A program made the translations under genes and the position numbers. This document shows, one piece after another, positions 13,202 to 63,335 of a DNA stretch of 64,000 nt. The notes under the pieces are model-generated. The model was not told where the DNA came from, made no database searches, and was given only the letters and a program-made list of their open reading frames with translations. Positions within the stretch are counted from its first letter, which is position 1. Every line of letters starts with the position of its first letter. The stretch spans positions 45,001 through 109,000 of the forward strand of contig JAXCGZ010007702.1 in the NCBI GenBank assembly GCA_037179515.1, read 5' to 3'. This DNA comes from Halocaridina rubra. Lineage: Eukaryota; Arthropoda; Malacostraca; Decapoda; Atyidae.

Positions 13202-13402
13202 TTTAAAAAACCACTGAGCCACTTACTCTTTGTTTACAACCGGGGAATTCACGTTAAAAAGCCCAAACGGTACAGGACCCGAGGAGCGGCACGACCTAAG
13301 AAACAACAACAATATGCAGCAGAGAACTACCCACAATTCATCGCTCAATTAAACCAGGTCAATGAGCTAATAAAAAGAGAATCTAATATGTACTGTCCTT
13401 AA
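13202..13402 (+). other. Unassigned basic open frame, coding-like
   Basis: An open frame of about 66 codons on the plus strand, with no upstream ATG, is more GC-rich than its surroundings. It reads ...YNRGIHVKKPKRYRTRGAAR, PKKQQQYAAENYPQFIAQLN and QVNELIKRESNMYCP before TAA. The first half is strongly basic, like a nuclear-localisation or nucleic-acid-binding tail. The second half looks helical. It lies antisense to the Hrb27C 3' region. It could be a remnant exon or part of an old transposable element. I do not recognise it and no clear acceptor was seen. Confidence 0.3.
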
Positions 13403-14690
13403 TTGTTAAAGTGGCATTCTGAACATTTTCACAGGTACAAAATGTGTATTGACAAGCCACATACACAGATATTATTATACTATAAAATAAGAAAGCTAGT
13501 CTACTTGAATTCCTATTCTGAAACTGCAGCTAAAGCCATGACCAAGTTTAGCATTGATGATACCGAAGGAGCTCAGAGTATATTGCAGTTCTGTTATACG
13601 ACGAGGTATTGAAACATTTGACTTTATTATTATTATGAATAAACCTTAACATTAGTCAGATAAACGAAATTTACAATAATAACAATAATAAAATTATGAA
13701 CTATAATGTCTTTAACACTACTGAGAATCAATCTTTTTTATTTCACCTAAAAATCTTATACCTTAAAAAATTAAATACAATATTGATATATAAGAATAGT
13801 AATAGTTATAAATCATTCTATAATGCTCGTCTGTGTCAACTTGTTTGCGTGAAGTGAAAAAACCAGCAGAGAGAGCGTGTGTGATGGCATGCTACACTAT
13901 CATTAAAGTAAAACAAAGGGGAAGAAAATGAGGAAGAGAAAAGTAGTGGTCCTGTACGCGGGGCAGTTCTTGATAATAAGCTAATCTTTGGTCTTCTCTT
14001 CTTATCTTACAGCTAACCTTAAGACCAGGTGGAGAGAGAGGTTTATAAAATATAATCATGGTGGGCATGAAGAGCGTCAGAGTTGTGGTGACTTACACTG
14101 CTATATTTAAGTCGATACAAAAGTAGGCAATGTGGGGAGGGGGGCTTGTTATGATCTCGTCATTCGTTCTCTTTGAAATGCTACGAAAGTTAAAACTCCT
14201 GTGGGTTACAGAGGCATTCTGCTACTACTATGCCCATAATAGAAGGCTGTCTCGTATTTATGGTGTCACAATACAAAATTCTAGTTTGCTGTTAATATTC
14301 ATACACTTAATATTAAAGAACTCTCAATAAGAAATTATTTTCTCAATATCCTCCAGGTTATCAGCTTAAAAAAATTTTAATTGCATCGAACATTTCAACT
14401 TACAATACAATAGTAATGATTGCAACTGACATCAAATATTTAAAGCCAAGGGGCTTTCCATGGCTATTTATTACTTCAAAATATACAGCTTTTAGCAAGG
14501 TTTGATATCCTTGCAAATCTTGGGAGAGAATTTTATATTAAAAAAAATAAAAATAAAATAAAATAAGTCAACATTGTGAGTACCCATGTAAATGTACAGG
14601 GTAGTGGAAAAATATTCAGAGAATAAAAACAATATGAATATATAATGTACTTAAGAATTCATCAATTTCACTGGGGTTATTCACTATTTT
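13403..14690. other. No recognisable feature
   Basis: AT-rich sequence with short homopolymers and no convincing exon or repeat family. It may be 3' UTR or downstream flank of Hrb27C. Confidence 0.4.
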
Positions 14691-14691
14691 T

Positions 14692-14705
14692 TTTATTTAT
14701 TTATT
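14692..14705 (-). terminator. Overlapping AATAAA poly(A) signals after the Hrb27C stop
   Basis: Three overlapping AATAAA hexamers on the minus strand lie about 112 bases past the stop codon at 14817. They could end the mRNA here. The repeat-poor 10.8-14.6 kb stretch downstream could instead be part of a much longer 3' UTR, which the sequence alone does not settle. Confidence 0.45.
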
Positions 14706-14816
14706 TTTTGAGGGGCTGGGAAATCATTCAAGGTGCAAGTGTGGTGGCACCTGGCAACTCCTCCAGCGGGGCTAGCCTTATTTACACTTTTTTTTTTTTA
14801 CCCTCAGAATTCATGA

Positions 14817-54053
<39,237 letters not shown>

Positions 54054-54239
54054 CTGCGTATTAACAAGGAATTATGTTACTATAGGAGTTCAAAATGCAT
54101 ACAGCCATGTTTACTAATAGTTTTTAACAGATAATACTTATACTGTATTTTATACCTTTAAACAATCAAACCTAGCAGAATAAAAGTGCTATTATAATAT
54201 AAGAAATAGATGACTGCAACTGCATTAAGAAAAACATAA

Positions 54240-54435
54240 CATGCAAATATCATCATATGACTGTGATTGGCTTTACGTCATGGACTGACTTTTCTATTAG
54301 GGGCTAGGACGGAACTTTCTTGCAAAGGACTTTGGTTTTGGCACGTGAAACCATTACTGAGTGAATTCCCTTTCTAACCTCAAGACTGTGGAAAGCCTCG
54401 AACCCGTGACCTGACATATAAGTAGCCAGCGTAGC
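54240..54435 (-). mobile_element. tRNA-derived SINE-like repeat, minus strand
   Basis: Reversed, it begins gtggccgagttgctacgctg then gctacttatatgtcaggtca and cgggttcgaggctttcc, with recognisable A- and B-box-like words. The rest is unlike the other SINEs here. Confidence 0.6.
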
Positions 54436-54499
54436 AACTCGGCCACATCATATGACTCATGATGACAATAACACGTATGTATTTGGTTTGTACATATGG

Positions 54500-54627
54500 G
54501 GCTAGCTCAGCGAGAACAGAAATCTTGCGTAGGGCAAAAGAGCTAATGTTAGCCTGATCCTGATTTTCAGTATGAATACGGTCCACGAAAGCACTGTCTA
54601 TCGATCCGTTTGACCCGTTAAATTTTA

Positions 54628-54658
<31 letters not shown>

Positions 54659-54728
54659 GTAACTGGCTTGTGACAGCCAAGTGTACATAGTGATGTCACT
54701 TTTTGATCCATCTATGTCAGCTCTTCCT
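54500..54728 (+). rRNA. 28S rRNA fragment (domain V region), degenerate
   Basis: The sequence follows eukaryotic 28S rRNA from gagctcagcgaggacagaaa-type words through caagaggtgtcagaaaagtt, accacaggggtaactggctt, gtgacagccaagtgt and tttttgatcc to gctcttcct. This is part of the peptidyl-transferase domain. Many substitutions (for example ggggtaac for ggataac) and a small AT-rich patch show it is not a working rRNA. It is followed directly by a tail like that of the RTE-like LINE (54800-54872), so it is probably the head of a retroposed chimera. Confidence 0.9.
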
Positions 54729-54872
54729 GCGTGTTATAAGAGTCGACTGAATGGGGCAGCGCGAGGGGATTGGGAATCCCCTCCTCTGTATTTTCTCTTC
54801 CTAAAGTCAAGAGTATTTTGCCTTGACTCAAGTCACTCCCCTTATAAGGGGAATAATGGCTCATGTATATAA
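54729..54872 (+). mobile_element. RTE-type 3' tail joined to the 28S fragment
   Basis: After a GC-rich link (gggattgggaatcccctcct) the segment ends with the stem ctccccttataaggggaata and then atggctcatgtatata. The same stem plus gaatgaggcatgt...atgta ends the RTE-like elements at 24130-25375 and 63540-63800. Confidence 0.7.
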
Positions 54873-54884
54873 AGAAACATGTGG

Positions 54885-55030
54885 GGACTGGCGTAATGGA
54901 GGAAGAATGATCAATTGGGAGGTGACAACCCTATGTTCAAGCCCCGAAAGGAGCGACAGGAAGGGCATCCAGTCTTAATTTCCTAGTTTCACTATATCCG
55001 TGTCCACCCTAAATGGGGACTAATTGAAAA
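54885..55030 (+). mobile_element. tRNA-derived SINE (hairpin-tail family)
   Basis: The head ggggactggcgtaatggagg, the B-box-like tatgttcaagccccgaaag, the body aagggcatccagtcttaatt and the end accctaaatggggactaatt. This copy begins where the 28S/RTE chimera ends. Confidence 0.8.
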
Positions 55031-55104
55031 GTTTGTACATACACTATTTACTTTACAAAATGGGAATTAATTTCAGAGTACAGTACTACCATTATATGCA
55101 ACAG

Positions 55105-55250
55105 GGAACAGCTGGAGCAACATGGTTAGAGCATTCAGTGCATGCAGTTACAAACCCATAGTGAGTGTTAGAAAGGACATCCAGCTTTAATTCCCCAGCT
55201 CCAATCTGTTTGCAATCACCCCCATTCAAATGGGGATTAACAGTAATATA
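55105..55250 (+). mobile_element. tRNA-derived SINE (hairpin-tail family)
   Basis: The best-preserved body: aaggacatccagctttaatt, ccccagctccaatctgtttg, and the terminal stem acccccattcaaatggggat. The head acatggttagagcattcagt retains the A box. Confidence 0.82.
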
Positions 55251-55869
55251 TAAAGAGAGCAAACAAACAAACCATTATAAACACAAACAACAGCAATTTC
55301 CCTCCACTTCTAAATATATACTAGCCTTTTATTTAAAAGCAGAGTATGTTCAAGACCCTTATATAAGGGTTTATGTATTTTGCATAACATATTCCCAATC
55401 TCCCGCTCTTCTAATCATGAGCAGATAACTATACAGTGCTCAAGCTAGACCCTATACAATCTGAAGTCAATGTAAAAACAATACAGTAATTGCTACAATG
55501 TATATTTTTGGGAAAAAAAAAATTCCTACACTATCTTTTTTTATTAAATTTTCTGACTAAGTATGCTCAAAACTGCACTATCCAAGCACCATGTAAAATG
55601 AGTGCTCATATATTTCTTTTTTTTTTTCCTTAAGAGCTAAAATGGCAATTAATAGTGTACCCCTAATATTTGACCATCCCATTTATCTGTAGGTCACTGA
55701 CCCTGGCATCACTGCTGCTTCTATGTCAAGAATATCAAGAGCCACATAAGTATCTGTAACCCAAGTGTCACTGCAACCCCCTGTAACAAGAAGTAGCTGT
55801 ATGAAGCGTGGCAACAATAATTCAATATTTCTTATTACAGTATTCAATTAAGTCATAAACTTCATGAAC

Positions 55870-56110
55870 CAGTCTGCAATTGCGGACCAGTTAATTCTCT
55901 GTCTTTTATCGTTACCATATAAACTGGGTAACTAATTGGGGGGTCAGTGATATCCTACAGATCTACCTGAATATTCACCCATTGCTTGGAGATCACTGGA
56001 ACCATGTGATTGGAGAGGGGGCTTGGGTTGGTTATATGATAGGTATATAGCCAGGCATTATTGCTATCACTATCCCATGCCTCTGTTATCTATTAGATAA
56101 TATTAACCTT
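55870..56110 (+). mobile_element. tRNA-derived SINE, second family, copy 2
   Basis: Shares ggggggtcagtgatatccta, accatgtgattggagagggg and ggtatatagccaggcattat with 52635-52965. The tRNA-like head is largely lost. Confidence 0.6.
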
Positions 56111-56156
56111 TAACCTTGACATGTTTTATTCTAACCTACTAAATAATGAATTTCAT

Positions 56157-56743
<587 letters not shown>

Positions 56744-56869
56744 CTATCTTCAGAAATAATTTTTGTGTAAATTTTATACAGATAATCAATTTGCAATGAA
56801 TGTAATATAGTTCCACTTTACATTAATTTATTCTAGTTAAAAAAAAGTATGAGGGCAGTAGAGCTTGTG

Positions 56870-58300
56870 TTAGGGTAGGGAATTAAGTGAGTGAGTGGTT
56901 TCCAGTGAGTGTGGGACTGAGACAGGGATGTGTGATGTCACCATGGCTGTTCAATTTTAATATTGATAGAGTCGTAAAAGAGGTGAATGAGCGAGTGCGT
57001 GGTCGAGGTTTGAGAATGGTACATGGGGATGATAACGAGTGGGAGCTGAATCAGTTACTGTTTGCAGATGATACTGTGGTGGTGGCAGATTCAGAGGAGA
57101 AGCTGTGTCAGTTAGTGTCAGAATTTGGAATGGTGTGTGAGTAATAATAATAATAATAATAAACCTTTATTTCCATTTCAATACAATGGGTATTCGTCAG
57201 CCAGGGCAAGCCCCAACCCCCCACTGTGGTGTCCAAACACAGCAGTTCCTGCCAGTAAACAGCTTAAACTCTCGGTCTTGGACGGGAACCGATCTTTCGA
57301 CCTCGTGAATGCGAAGCCAGCGCGTTACCACTGTACTAGCCAGCAGGCTAGTACAGAGAAGGAAGTTGCGAGTGAATGTGGGAAAGAGTAAGGTTACGAG
57401 GTGTACAAGAAATGAGGATGGTGCTGGATTGAATGCTATGTTGAATGGAGAGACACTTGAGGAAGTTTATCAGTTTAAGTATTTAGGCTCAGTTATAGCT
57501 GCAAACGGTGGAGTGGAAGCAGATGTGTGTCACAGAGTGAATGAAGGATGTAAAGTGTTGGGTGTATTGAAAGGAGTGATGAAGAATAGAGGGTTGGAAA
57601 TGAATGTTAAGAAAGTTTTGTATGAGAAAGTGGTTGTGCCAACTGTGATGCATGGATCAGAGTTATGGGGTATGAAAGTAAGTAAGAGAAGGAAACTAAA
57701 TGTGTTTGAGTTGAAATACCTGAGGAGGAGGATTGGTGTATCTCAGTTGGATAGGGTTAGGAAGGAATTAGTGAGAGCAAGAATGGGTGTGAGGAGAGAA
57801 ATTGCAGCCAGAGTAGATATGAATCTTCTGAGATGGTTTGGCCATGTGGAAAGGATGGATGATGAAAGACTGCTGAAAAAGGTGATGAATGCGAGAGCTG
57901 ATGGGAGAAATGCTAGAGGGAGGCCTAGGTTCGAGTGGATGGATGGGGTAAGGAGAGCCCTGAATGACAGGAGGATGGATGTGAGGGAAGCAAGTGAGCG
58001 TACTAGGAATAGGAATGAGAGGCAAGCGATTGTGATGCAGCTCTGATGGGCCATCTGCTGTTACCACAGGGCGCATCTTACAGAGGTAGCCCTGTGGTAG
58101 GGGCAGTAGGGGAGTTGGCAGTTGTGAAGCAAAACAGGTTGTGGAAGAGCTGGGAGGATGGGCTGTGGCACTCCAGCAGTGCCATCTAAACGGTCGCTAG
58201 CTCCCTCATCATTGCCCATAGAGCAAAGTAATCCCCTTATTGTTTTCTTTATGTTGGCTACCCCCCAATTAAAGGGGGAAACAGGCAAGGTAGATAGATA
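56870..58300 (+). pseudogene. RTE-like LINE: reverse transcriptase C-terminal half and 3' UTR, split by a SINE
   Basis: The RT palm reads EWFPVSVGLRQGCVMSPWLF, then LNQLLFADDTVVVADSEEKL with an intact FADD catalytic pair, and FGMVCE. The SINE at 57142-57356 follows, and then RRKLRVNVGKSKVTRCT resumes the frame exactly. The thumb and C-terminus follow: VYQFKYLGSVIAANGGVEAD, KVVVPTVMHGSELWGMK, ELKYLRRRIGVSQLDRVRKE, NLLRWFGHVERMDDERLLKK and GRNARGRPRFEWMDGVRRAL, ending at 58046. The N-terminal half (endonuclease, fingers) is missing through 5' truncation at about 56870. The 3' UTR ends in ccccccaattaaagggggaa. Confidence 0.9.
57142..57356 (-). mobile_element. tRNA-Ala-like SINE with CR1/L2-type tail, copy 2
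   Basis: Nearly identical to 22105-22287. The tRNA-like head is at the right (reverse complement of gaatgcgaagccagcgcgtt) and the tail at the left ends in TAA repeats. It is inserted in the RTE reverse transcriptase between the codons for VCE and RRK. Removing it restores an open frame. Confidence 0.88.
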
Positions 58301-59059
58301 GAATAAAAAAAGTATTAATCTATTTATCTATAGCCTGTCTATCTATGTCTTTCTGTCTATCAACTTATATAACAACTGTCTATTTTGCAAAGTATGTCTT
58401 TATCTCTGAATAAATTAACTAACTTTAATTAATAATGAATTACTGATTATTCTGCTTTATAAGTACAGAAGCTTCTGTGACATAAATATGATAAATATTT
58501 AAGAAAATACTATAATGTGAAGCAACTCTTATTTTACTATAATAATAATAATAATAAATAATAAGGTAAATGTTTACGTTTACACACTCCACTTAGGAAA
58601 GAATGTTGAAATTTATAAGGTTAAATTCAGTAATAGTAGTAGTAAATATTAAACTTTACATCCAACATTAGAAAATGTAATTATATTTACAATATTATTA
58701 GGTTAATCATAGGTTAGATTAGGTAAGTTAGTTCAACTATAGTTAAAAATGGGAGTTGGATCTATATTTTTTAGTTGTTTTATATCGTATTCAGTGTTTC
58801 GTCCTTTAATTTTACTCTTTGGGATGTGAAAATAAAGATTTACCATTAATAATAATGCATTATTATTATTATTATTGTTGTTGTTGTAATGTCCATTGTT
58901 TAAAACTTATTATCATTATTATTATTGCTTTAAATGGACTTCGTATGAGAGTACCCACATACACAAATAGCAACAATGATGATAATTACAATTCTATCAA
59001 TAATTTGTTGATATTGTTACCACTAATATTTTAACCTAAAACAAAATAGTATACATATA
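58301..59059. other. Intergenic or intron sequence with ATT and GTT runs
   Basis: AT-rich, with short trinucleotide runs near 58535 and 58860. Nothing else was recognised. Confidence 0.4.
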
Positions 59060-60059
59060 TTACTAAGCAGTAGAAGAGGAGGAGGATGCGGGAGAATGAA
59101 CCTCTATCTGGAAACGTTTTGGCGCTTCCGTATCAGTTGATGCACCCTCGCACATTATTTCTCTGACGACTCTATATTGAAAGTTTGTTTGCTGTTTGTT
59201 CTTAATGCTTTTTTTCTCTTCATAATATTCGATCGCATTAAGCGGTAGAAGAGGAGGAGGATGCGGGAGAACAAGCCTCTATCTGCAAATGTTTAGGCGC
59301 TTCTGTATCAGGTGATACACCCTCACACGCTATTTCCTTAACGACATTATATTGCAAGTTTGTTTGCTGTTTGTGTTTAATGCTTTTTTTTTCAACTTTC
59401 TTCATAATATTCGCTTAATGCTTTTTACAATTTTCTTCATAATACTCGATCGCATTAAACAAGCGGTAGAAGAGGAGGAGGATGAGAGAGAACGAACCTC
59501 TAACCAAAATGTTTTGCTACTTCCGTATCAGCTGATGCTTATCACTATTCAGGCACAATATCTTACTCATAAAATATTTATTTACTCACCCTATTTGGGG
59601 TTTATCTAATTTTCAAGATTATAGATTATTATTAATATTCCTTGGTTCTAAACATTATTCTATCGACCATGCTGCACAAAATCTTAACGTAAATAAAGTC
59701 AGCCGAGAGAAATAGAAAACGTATACAATTTGTTTAAAGAAAACGTATATCATACTGTATATGGGAAACTTAAATTAAATATTATAATCTCTACAGGCTA
59801 TTTCCCCGCAATATTATATCGACAGTTTGTTCTTAATGCTTTTTTCAATCTTCATAATATCACGTTCATATAAATTTACTCTTGCGCGCTGTTAATAATA
59901 AAGTAAAGGGTGGTTAACTGTGCAAAGAGGGTTTATACAGTAAGGGTAAAAATAAATGTAAAATACCAATAATAAATATGGTGCTCCTACTTCGTGATTT
60001 TTCACCTATTGCAGCGGGGCCCAGAACCGAACCCCCGCGATAAATGAGGGAGCACTGTA
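59060..60059 (+). mobile_element. Tigger-like non-autonomous element with tandem interior
   Basis: The right end cccgcgataaatgagggagc and the preceding ttatacagtaagggtaaaaa, gtgctcctacttcgtgattt are the family 3' end. The interior repeats gtagaagaggaggaggatgc and aagtttgtttgctgtttgtt about three times, the reverse complement of the array at 34880-36387. The left terminus is missing. Confidence 0.78.
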
Positions 60060-60404
60060 TTATAAAAGTATTACAAACGAAGACTAGGTTACAAACTTCA
60101 ATCAGAAGGTTTCCACACATTGCAAGCTGTTATGAGAAGTGACAGAGATGCCATAAACCACCAAATATTAACAGGAGCTTGAATAGCGCCATATTTAATT
60201 TAAAACAAGCCCACAGAATTTGAAAACCAAATATTGACAAAAACCGTAACTTCACTGTACACTCGACGTGCAACGAGATCCACACCGGAGGGGTCAGAGA
60301 TCTTAGAAACACAACTTTCCAATAAGACTCTGTACTCATATAATTAATATCTTATTTCCATAAATCTTTCAGATTATCAGCAGAGCTTTCCACTATTAAT
60401 TCTT

Positions 60405-60505
60405 TCTAATGGGGGTGAACAGAGACAGCTTGGAGTTGGATAAGTAAGGCTGGATGCCCTTCCTAACCCTCCCTTGCTGTGGGCTCGAGCTTGAGGTTTT
60501 TACAT
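60405..60505 (-). mobile_element. tRNA-derived SINE fragment, minus strand
   Basis: Reversed: cagcaagggagggttaggaa, gggcatccagccttacttat, ccaactccaagctgtctctg. This is the body of the hairpin-tail family. Confidence 0.65.
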
Positions 60506-61140
60506 GCTCATTAATAATTTTTTAAGTATCTGCTTGACAAATTTAGTATCCAAGTGAGAAACTATGTATATATCAAAAGCAGATCTCCCAAGACAGTTTG
60601 GATCCTGTAAAGAACTGGGTGCTCTAGGTCATTCATATCCAAAAGGAAAGGCACCTAACGTAACCTAACAATTTAAGGGATTATCTAACTTTCCATGGGG
60701 TACTGGGGGTTGCTCATCCTAAAAAGAGACCTTCTCTAAGCTTTTTCTCTACTTAGTTTAAGAAAAAACTGCATTAAGCCTTGAAGGCCGGGCAATATAC
60801 AGAAAACATCCTGTGCACTTTATATAACACTTGAGGGGGAGAAAAGATGCCACACAGCACTTGGAAACATTGGTATGCTACAAAGTGTTCTAGCGTTCAT
60901 TTTGTTTTGAAACAAGCCCGCATTATTTAAACAAAATTTTGACTTCAACTGGTCCAGTACACATGCTAGCAAGATGATGTGATCCGCCCTTCAGCGGTTA
61001 ATACATTTTGCACAAACACAACGTAGAACTGTCTTTGGCATAGGTTCACCCTCCAGAGCTGAAAATCAGTAGAGCAGCAGCAAAAAAAGACAATGACTTT
61101 CATTTACCAATAATGTACAATAGATTGCAAAACATAATGT
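60506..61140. other. No recognisable feature
   Basis: Moderate-GC sequence without a repeat family or exon that I could recognise. Confidence 0.35.
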
Positions 61141-62455
61141 ACAGTGTTGCCTCACTTATCGCGGTAGTTCGGTTCCGGGACCCGGCCCGAACCAGGAAAT
61201 CCGAGAAGTAGGATCCGCCTATATGTACATAGATATTTTAATATATTTTTACGTTTACACTGTATATACCCTCCCTGCACTGTTAAAAAAACACCCTTTA
61301 CATTATAAATAACAACAAGCAACGTAAATTTTTATGAAAGTGATAGATAAAATTACAGTGAATGAGGTGATAATGACGTGACATACATACTCATTTACAA
61401 TTATTTTTTCGTTTACGTACTGTATAAACCCTCCCTGCACTGTTAAAAAAAACACCCTTAACATTATAGATAACAGCAAGCAACGTAAATTTTTATGAAA
61501 GTGATAGGAAAACTTACCGTGAATGTGATGATGACGTGATATACATACTCATTTACAATTATTTTTTTGTTTACGTACTGCATAAACCCTCCCTACACTG
61601 TTAAAAAAACACCCTTTACATTATAAATAACAGCAAGCAACGTAAATTTTTATGAAAGTGATAGATAAAATTACGGTGAATGAGGTGATAATGACGTGAC
61701 ATACATACTCATTTACAATTATTTTTTCGTTTACGTACTGTATAAACCCTCCCTGCACTGTTAAAAAAACACCCTTTACATTGTAAATAACAGCAAGCAA
61801 CGTAAATTTTTATGAAAGTGATAGATAAAATTACGGTGAATGAGGTGATAATGACGTGACATACATACTCATTTACAATTATTTTTTCGTTTACGTACTG
61901 TATAAACCCTCCCTGCACTGTTAAAAAAACACCCTTTACATTATAAATAACAGCAAGCAACATAAATTTTTATGAAAGTGATAGATAAAATTACGGTGAA
62001 TGAGGTGATAATGACGTGACATACATACTCATTTACAATTATTTTTTCGTTTACGTACTGTATAAACCCTCCCTGCACTGCAAAAAAAAAACACCCTTTA
62101 CATTATAAATAACAGCAAGCAACGTAAATTATTATGAAAGTGATAGATAAAATTACGATGAATGAGGTGATGATGACGTGACACACATACTCATTCATAA
62201 TTATTTTTTCGTTTACGAACTGTATAAACCCTCCCTGCACTGTTAAAAAAACACCCTTTACATTATAAATACCAGCACGCAACGTAAATTTCAATAAAAA
62301 AAATGAAAATACTGAAATTTTTTCTTCTTCAATATTTTAATATTTTTGCGTATACCCATAAAATAATAATAATAATAATAAAAATAAAAATAAAAAAAAA
62401 CGCGAGTGAGAACGCGAACTAAGAAGCGCAAATAACCGGGGTAACACTGTACTCC
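61141..62455 (-). mobile_element. Tigger-like element filled by a 160-bp tandem array
   Basis: The left terminus acagtgttgcctcacttatc and gcggtagttcggttccggga is the reversed family 3' end. The right terminus read inward is acagtgttaccccggttatt, an imperfect inverted repeat. Between them the subterminal sequence ataaaccctccctgcactgt is repeated in tandem. There is no coding remnant, so the element is non-autonomous. Confidence 0.78.
61240..62295. repeat. Tandem array, about 160-bp unit, about 6.5 copies
   Basis: The word gtttacgtac (or a variant) begins at 61253, 61411, 61569, 61729, 61889, 62049 and 62211: spacings 158, 158, 160, 160, 160, 162. Inner units are nearly identical and outer units diverge more, as in satellite arrays homogenised by unequal exchange. 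Each unit contains tataaaccctccctgcactg and acgtaaatttttatgaaagt. Confidence 0.93.
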
Positions 62456-62814
62456 CAAAAAGTACACTGTACTAGGGTAAAATATCTTAAACAAACAAGT
62501 GTGTAAGCATATAGATTTTCAATAACATGGTCATATTAGGTAATATGAATACGGTAGTTATATCTTCAAACTCAAAGCTGTCAAATTTTTCAACCCTTCT
62601 GAGTGGGGTAAATTAATTTTTTATAATTCTTAATTCACTAATCACCAAGCTACAGTATTCAGGAAACTTCAACACTCAATTTCAAAATAGTTGTTTTGTA
62701 TCGAGTCCCCAGGAATGAAGCTGGAGTTTGTAATCAAAAGGAGTATACTTTATAATTATTCTTAAAGTGCATTATTAACCAAAAAACATTGGCAACACAG
62801 TCACCCTAAAAAGA

Positions 62815-62970
62815 GAGGGGACCACAGTAACGTAGCGGTAGAATGCTTTACTTGGCAGGTGATAGACCCACAGCTGAGCCCACTGACGCTTCAACAGAAT
62901 GGGCATCCAGCTAAAATTCCCCAGTTCTAAACCACTGGTGCTCACCCCCAAAATGGGGAATAACACCGAC
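62815..62970 (+). mobile_element. tRNA-derived SINE (hairpin-tail family)
   Basis: The head agtaacgtagcggtagaatg keeps the A box. The body gggcatccagctaaaattcc, ccagttctaaaccactggtg, then the terminal stem acccccaaaatggggaataa. Confidence 0.8.
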
Positions 62971-63335
62971 ACAAAATATATATTAAAAAAAAATAAAGGT
63001 AACCTTAGCAAAGTAAATTCTATATACTTTAGACAGGCATAAACATTTAATCTACAGTTTGCTATGAAGGAGAAATATTGATAAAAATTCGTAGGCTAGA
63101 CAGAGATTTATTGAAAACATATAATGGTGTTCAATATCAACAACTAGGCAGTTGCTTAACACTTACGTAAGAGAGCTTACATTACGGTAACCATTAGATA
63201 TTTAATATGGCTGCAATTATTTTAAATTACACAAACCTATCCAGATTAATATTTAAGTATGACTGTAATCTGCATCCTCAACAACTTTCTAAGGATCTTG
63301 TCTAGCAGGATGGTAAATCTTTGGAAAGACAGTAC

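Noticed and set aside
54500..54728. A working rRNA gene or rDNA array
   Set aside because: Only about 230 bases of 28S are present, with many substitutions and no flanking rRNA.
57743..58076. Minus-strand Pro/Ser/Leu-rich frames under the RTE reverse transcriptase
   Set aside because: Antisense shadows; the plus strand carries the conserved RT motifs.
61240..62295. CRISPR-like array of regular repeats
   Set aside because: Units are about 160 bp, contiguous and without unique spacers, inside transposon ends in a eukaryotic genome.
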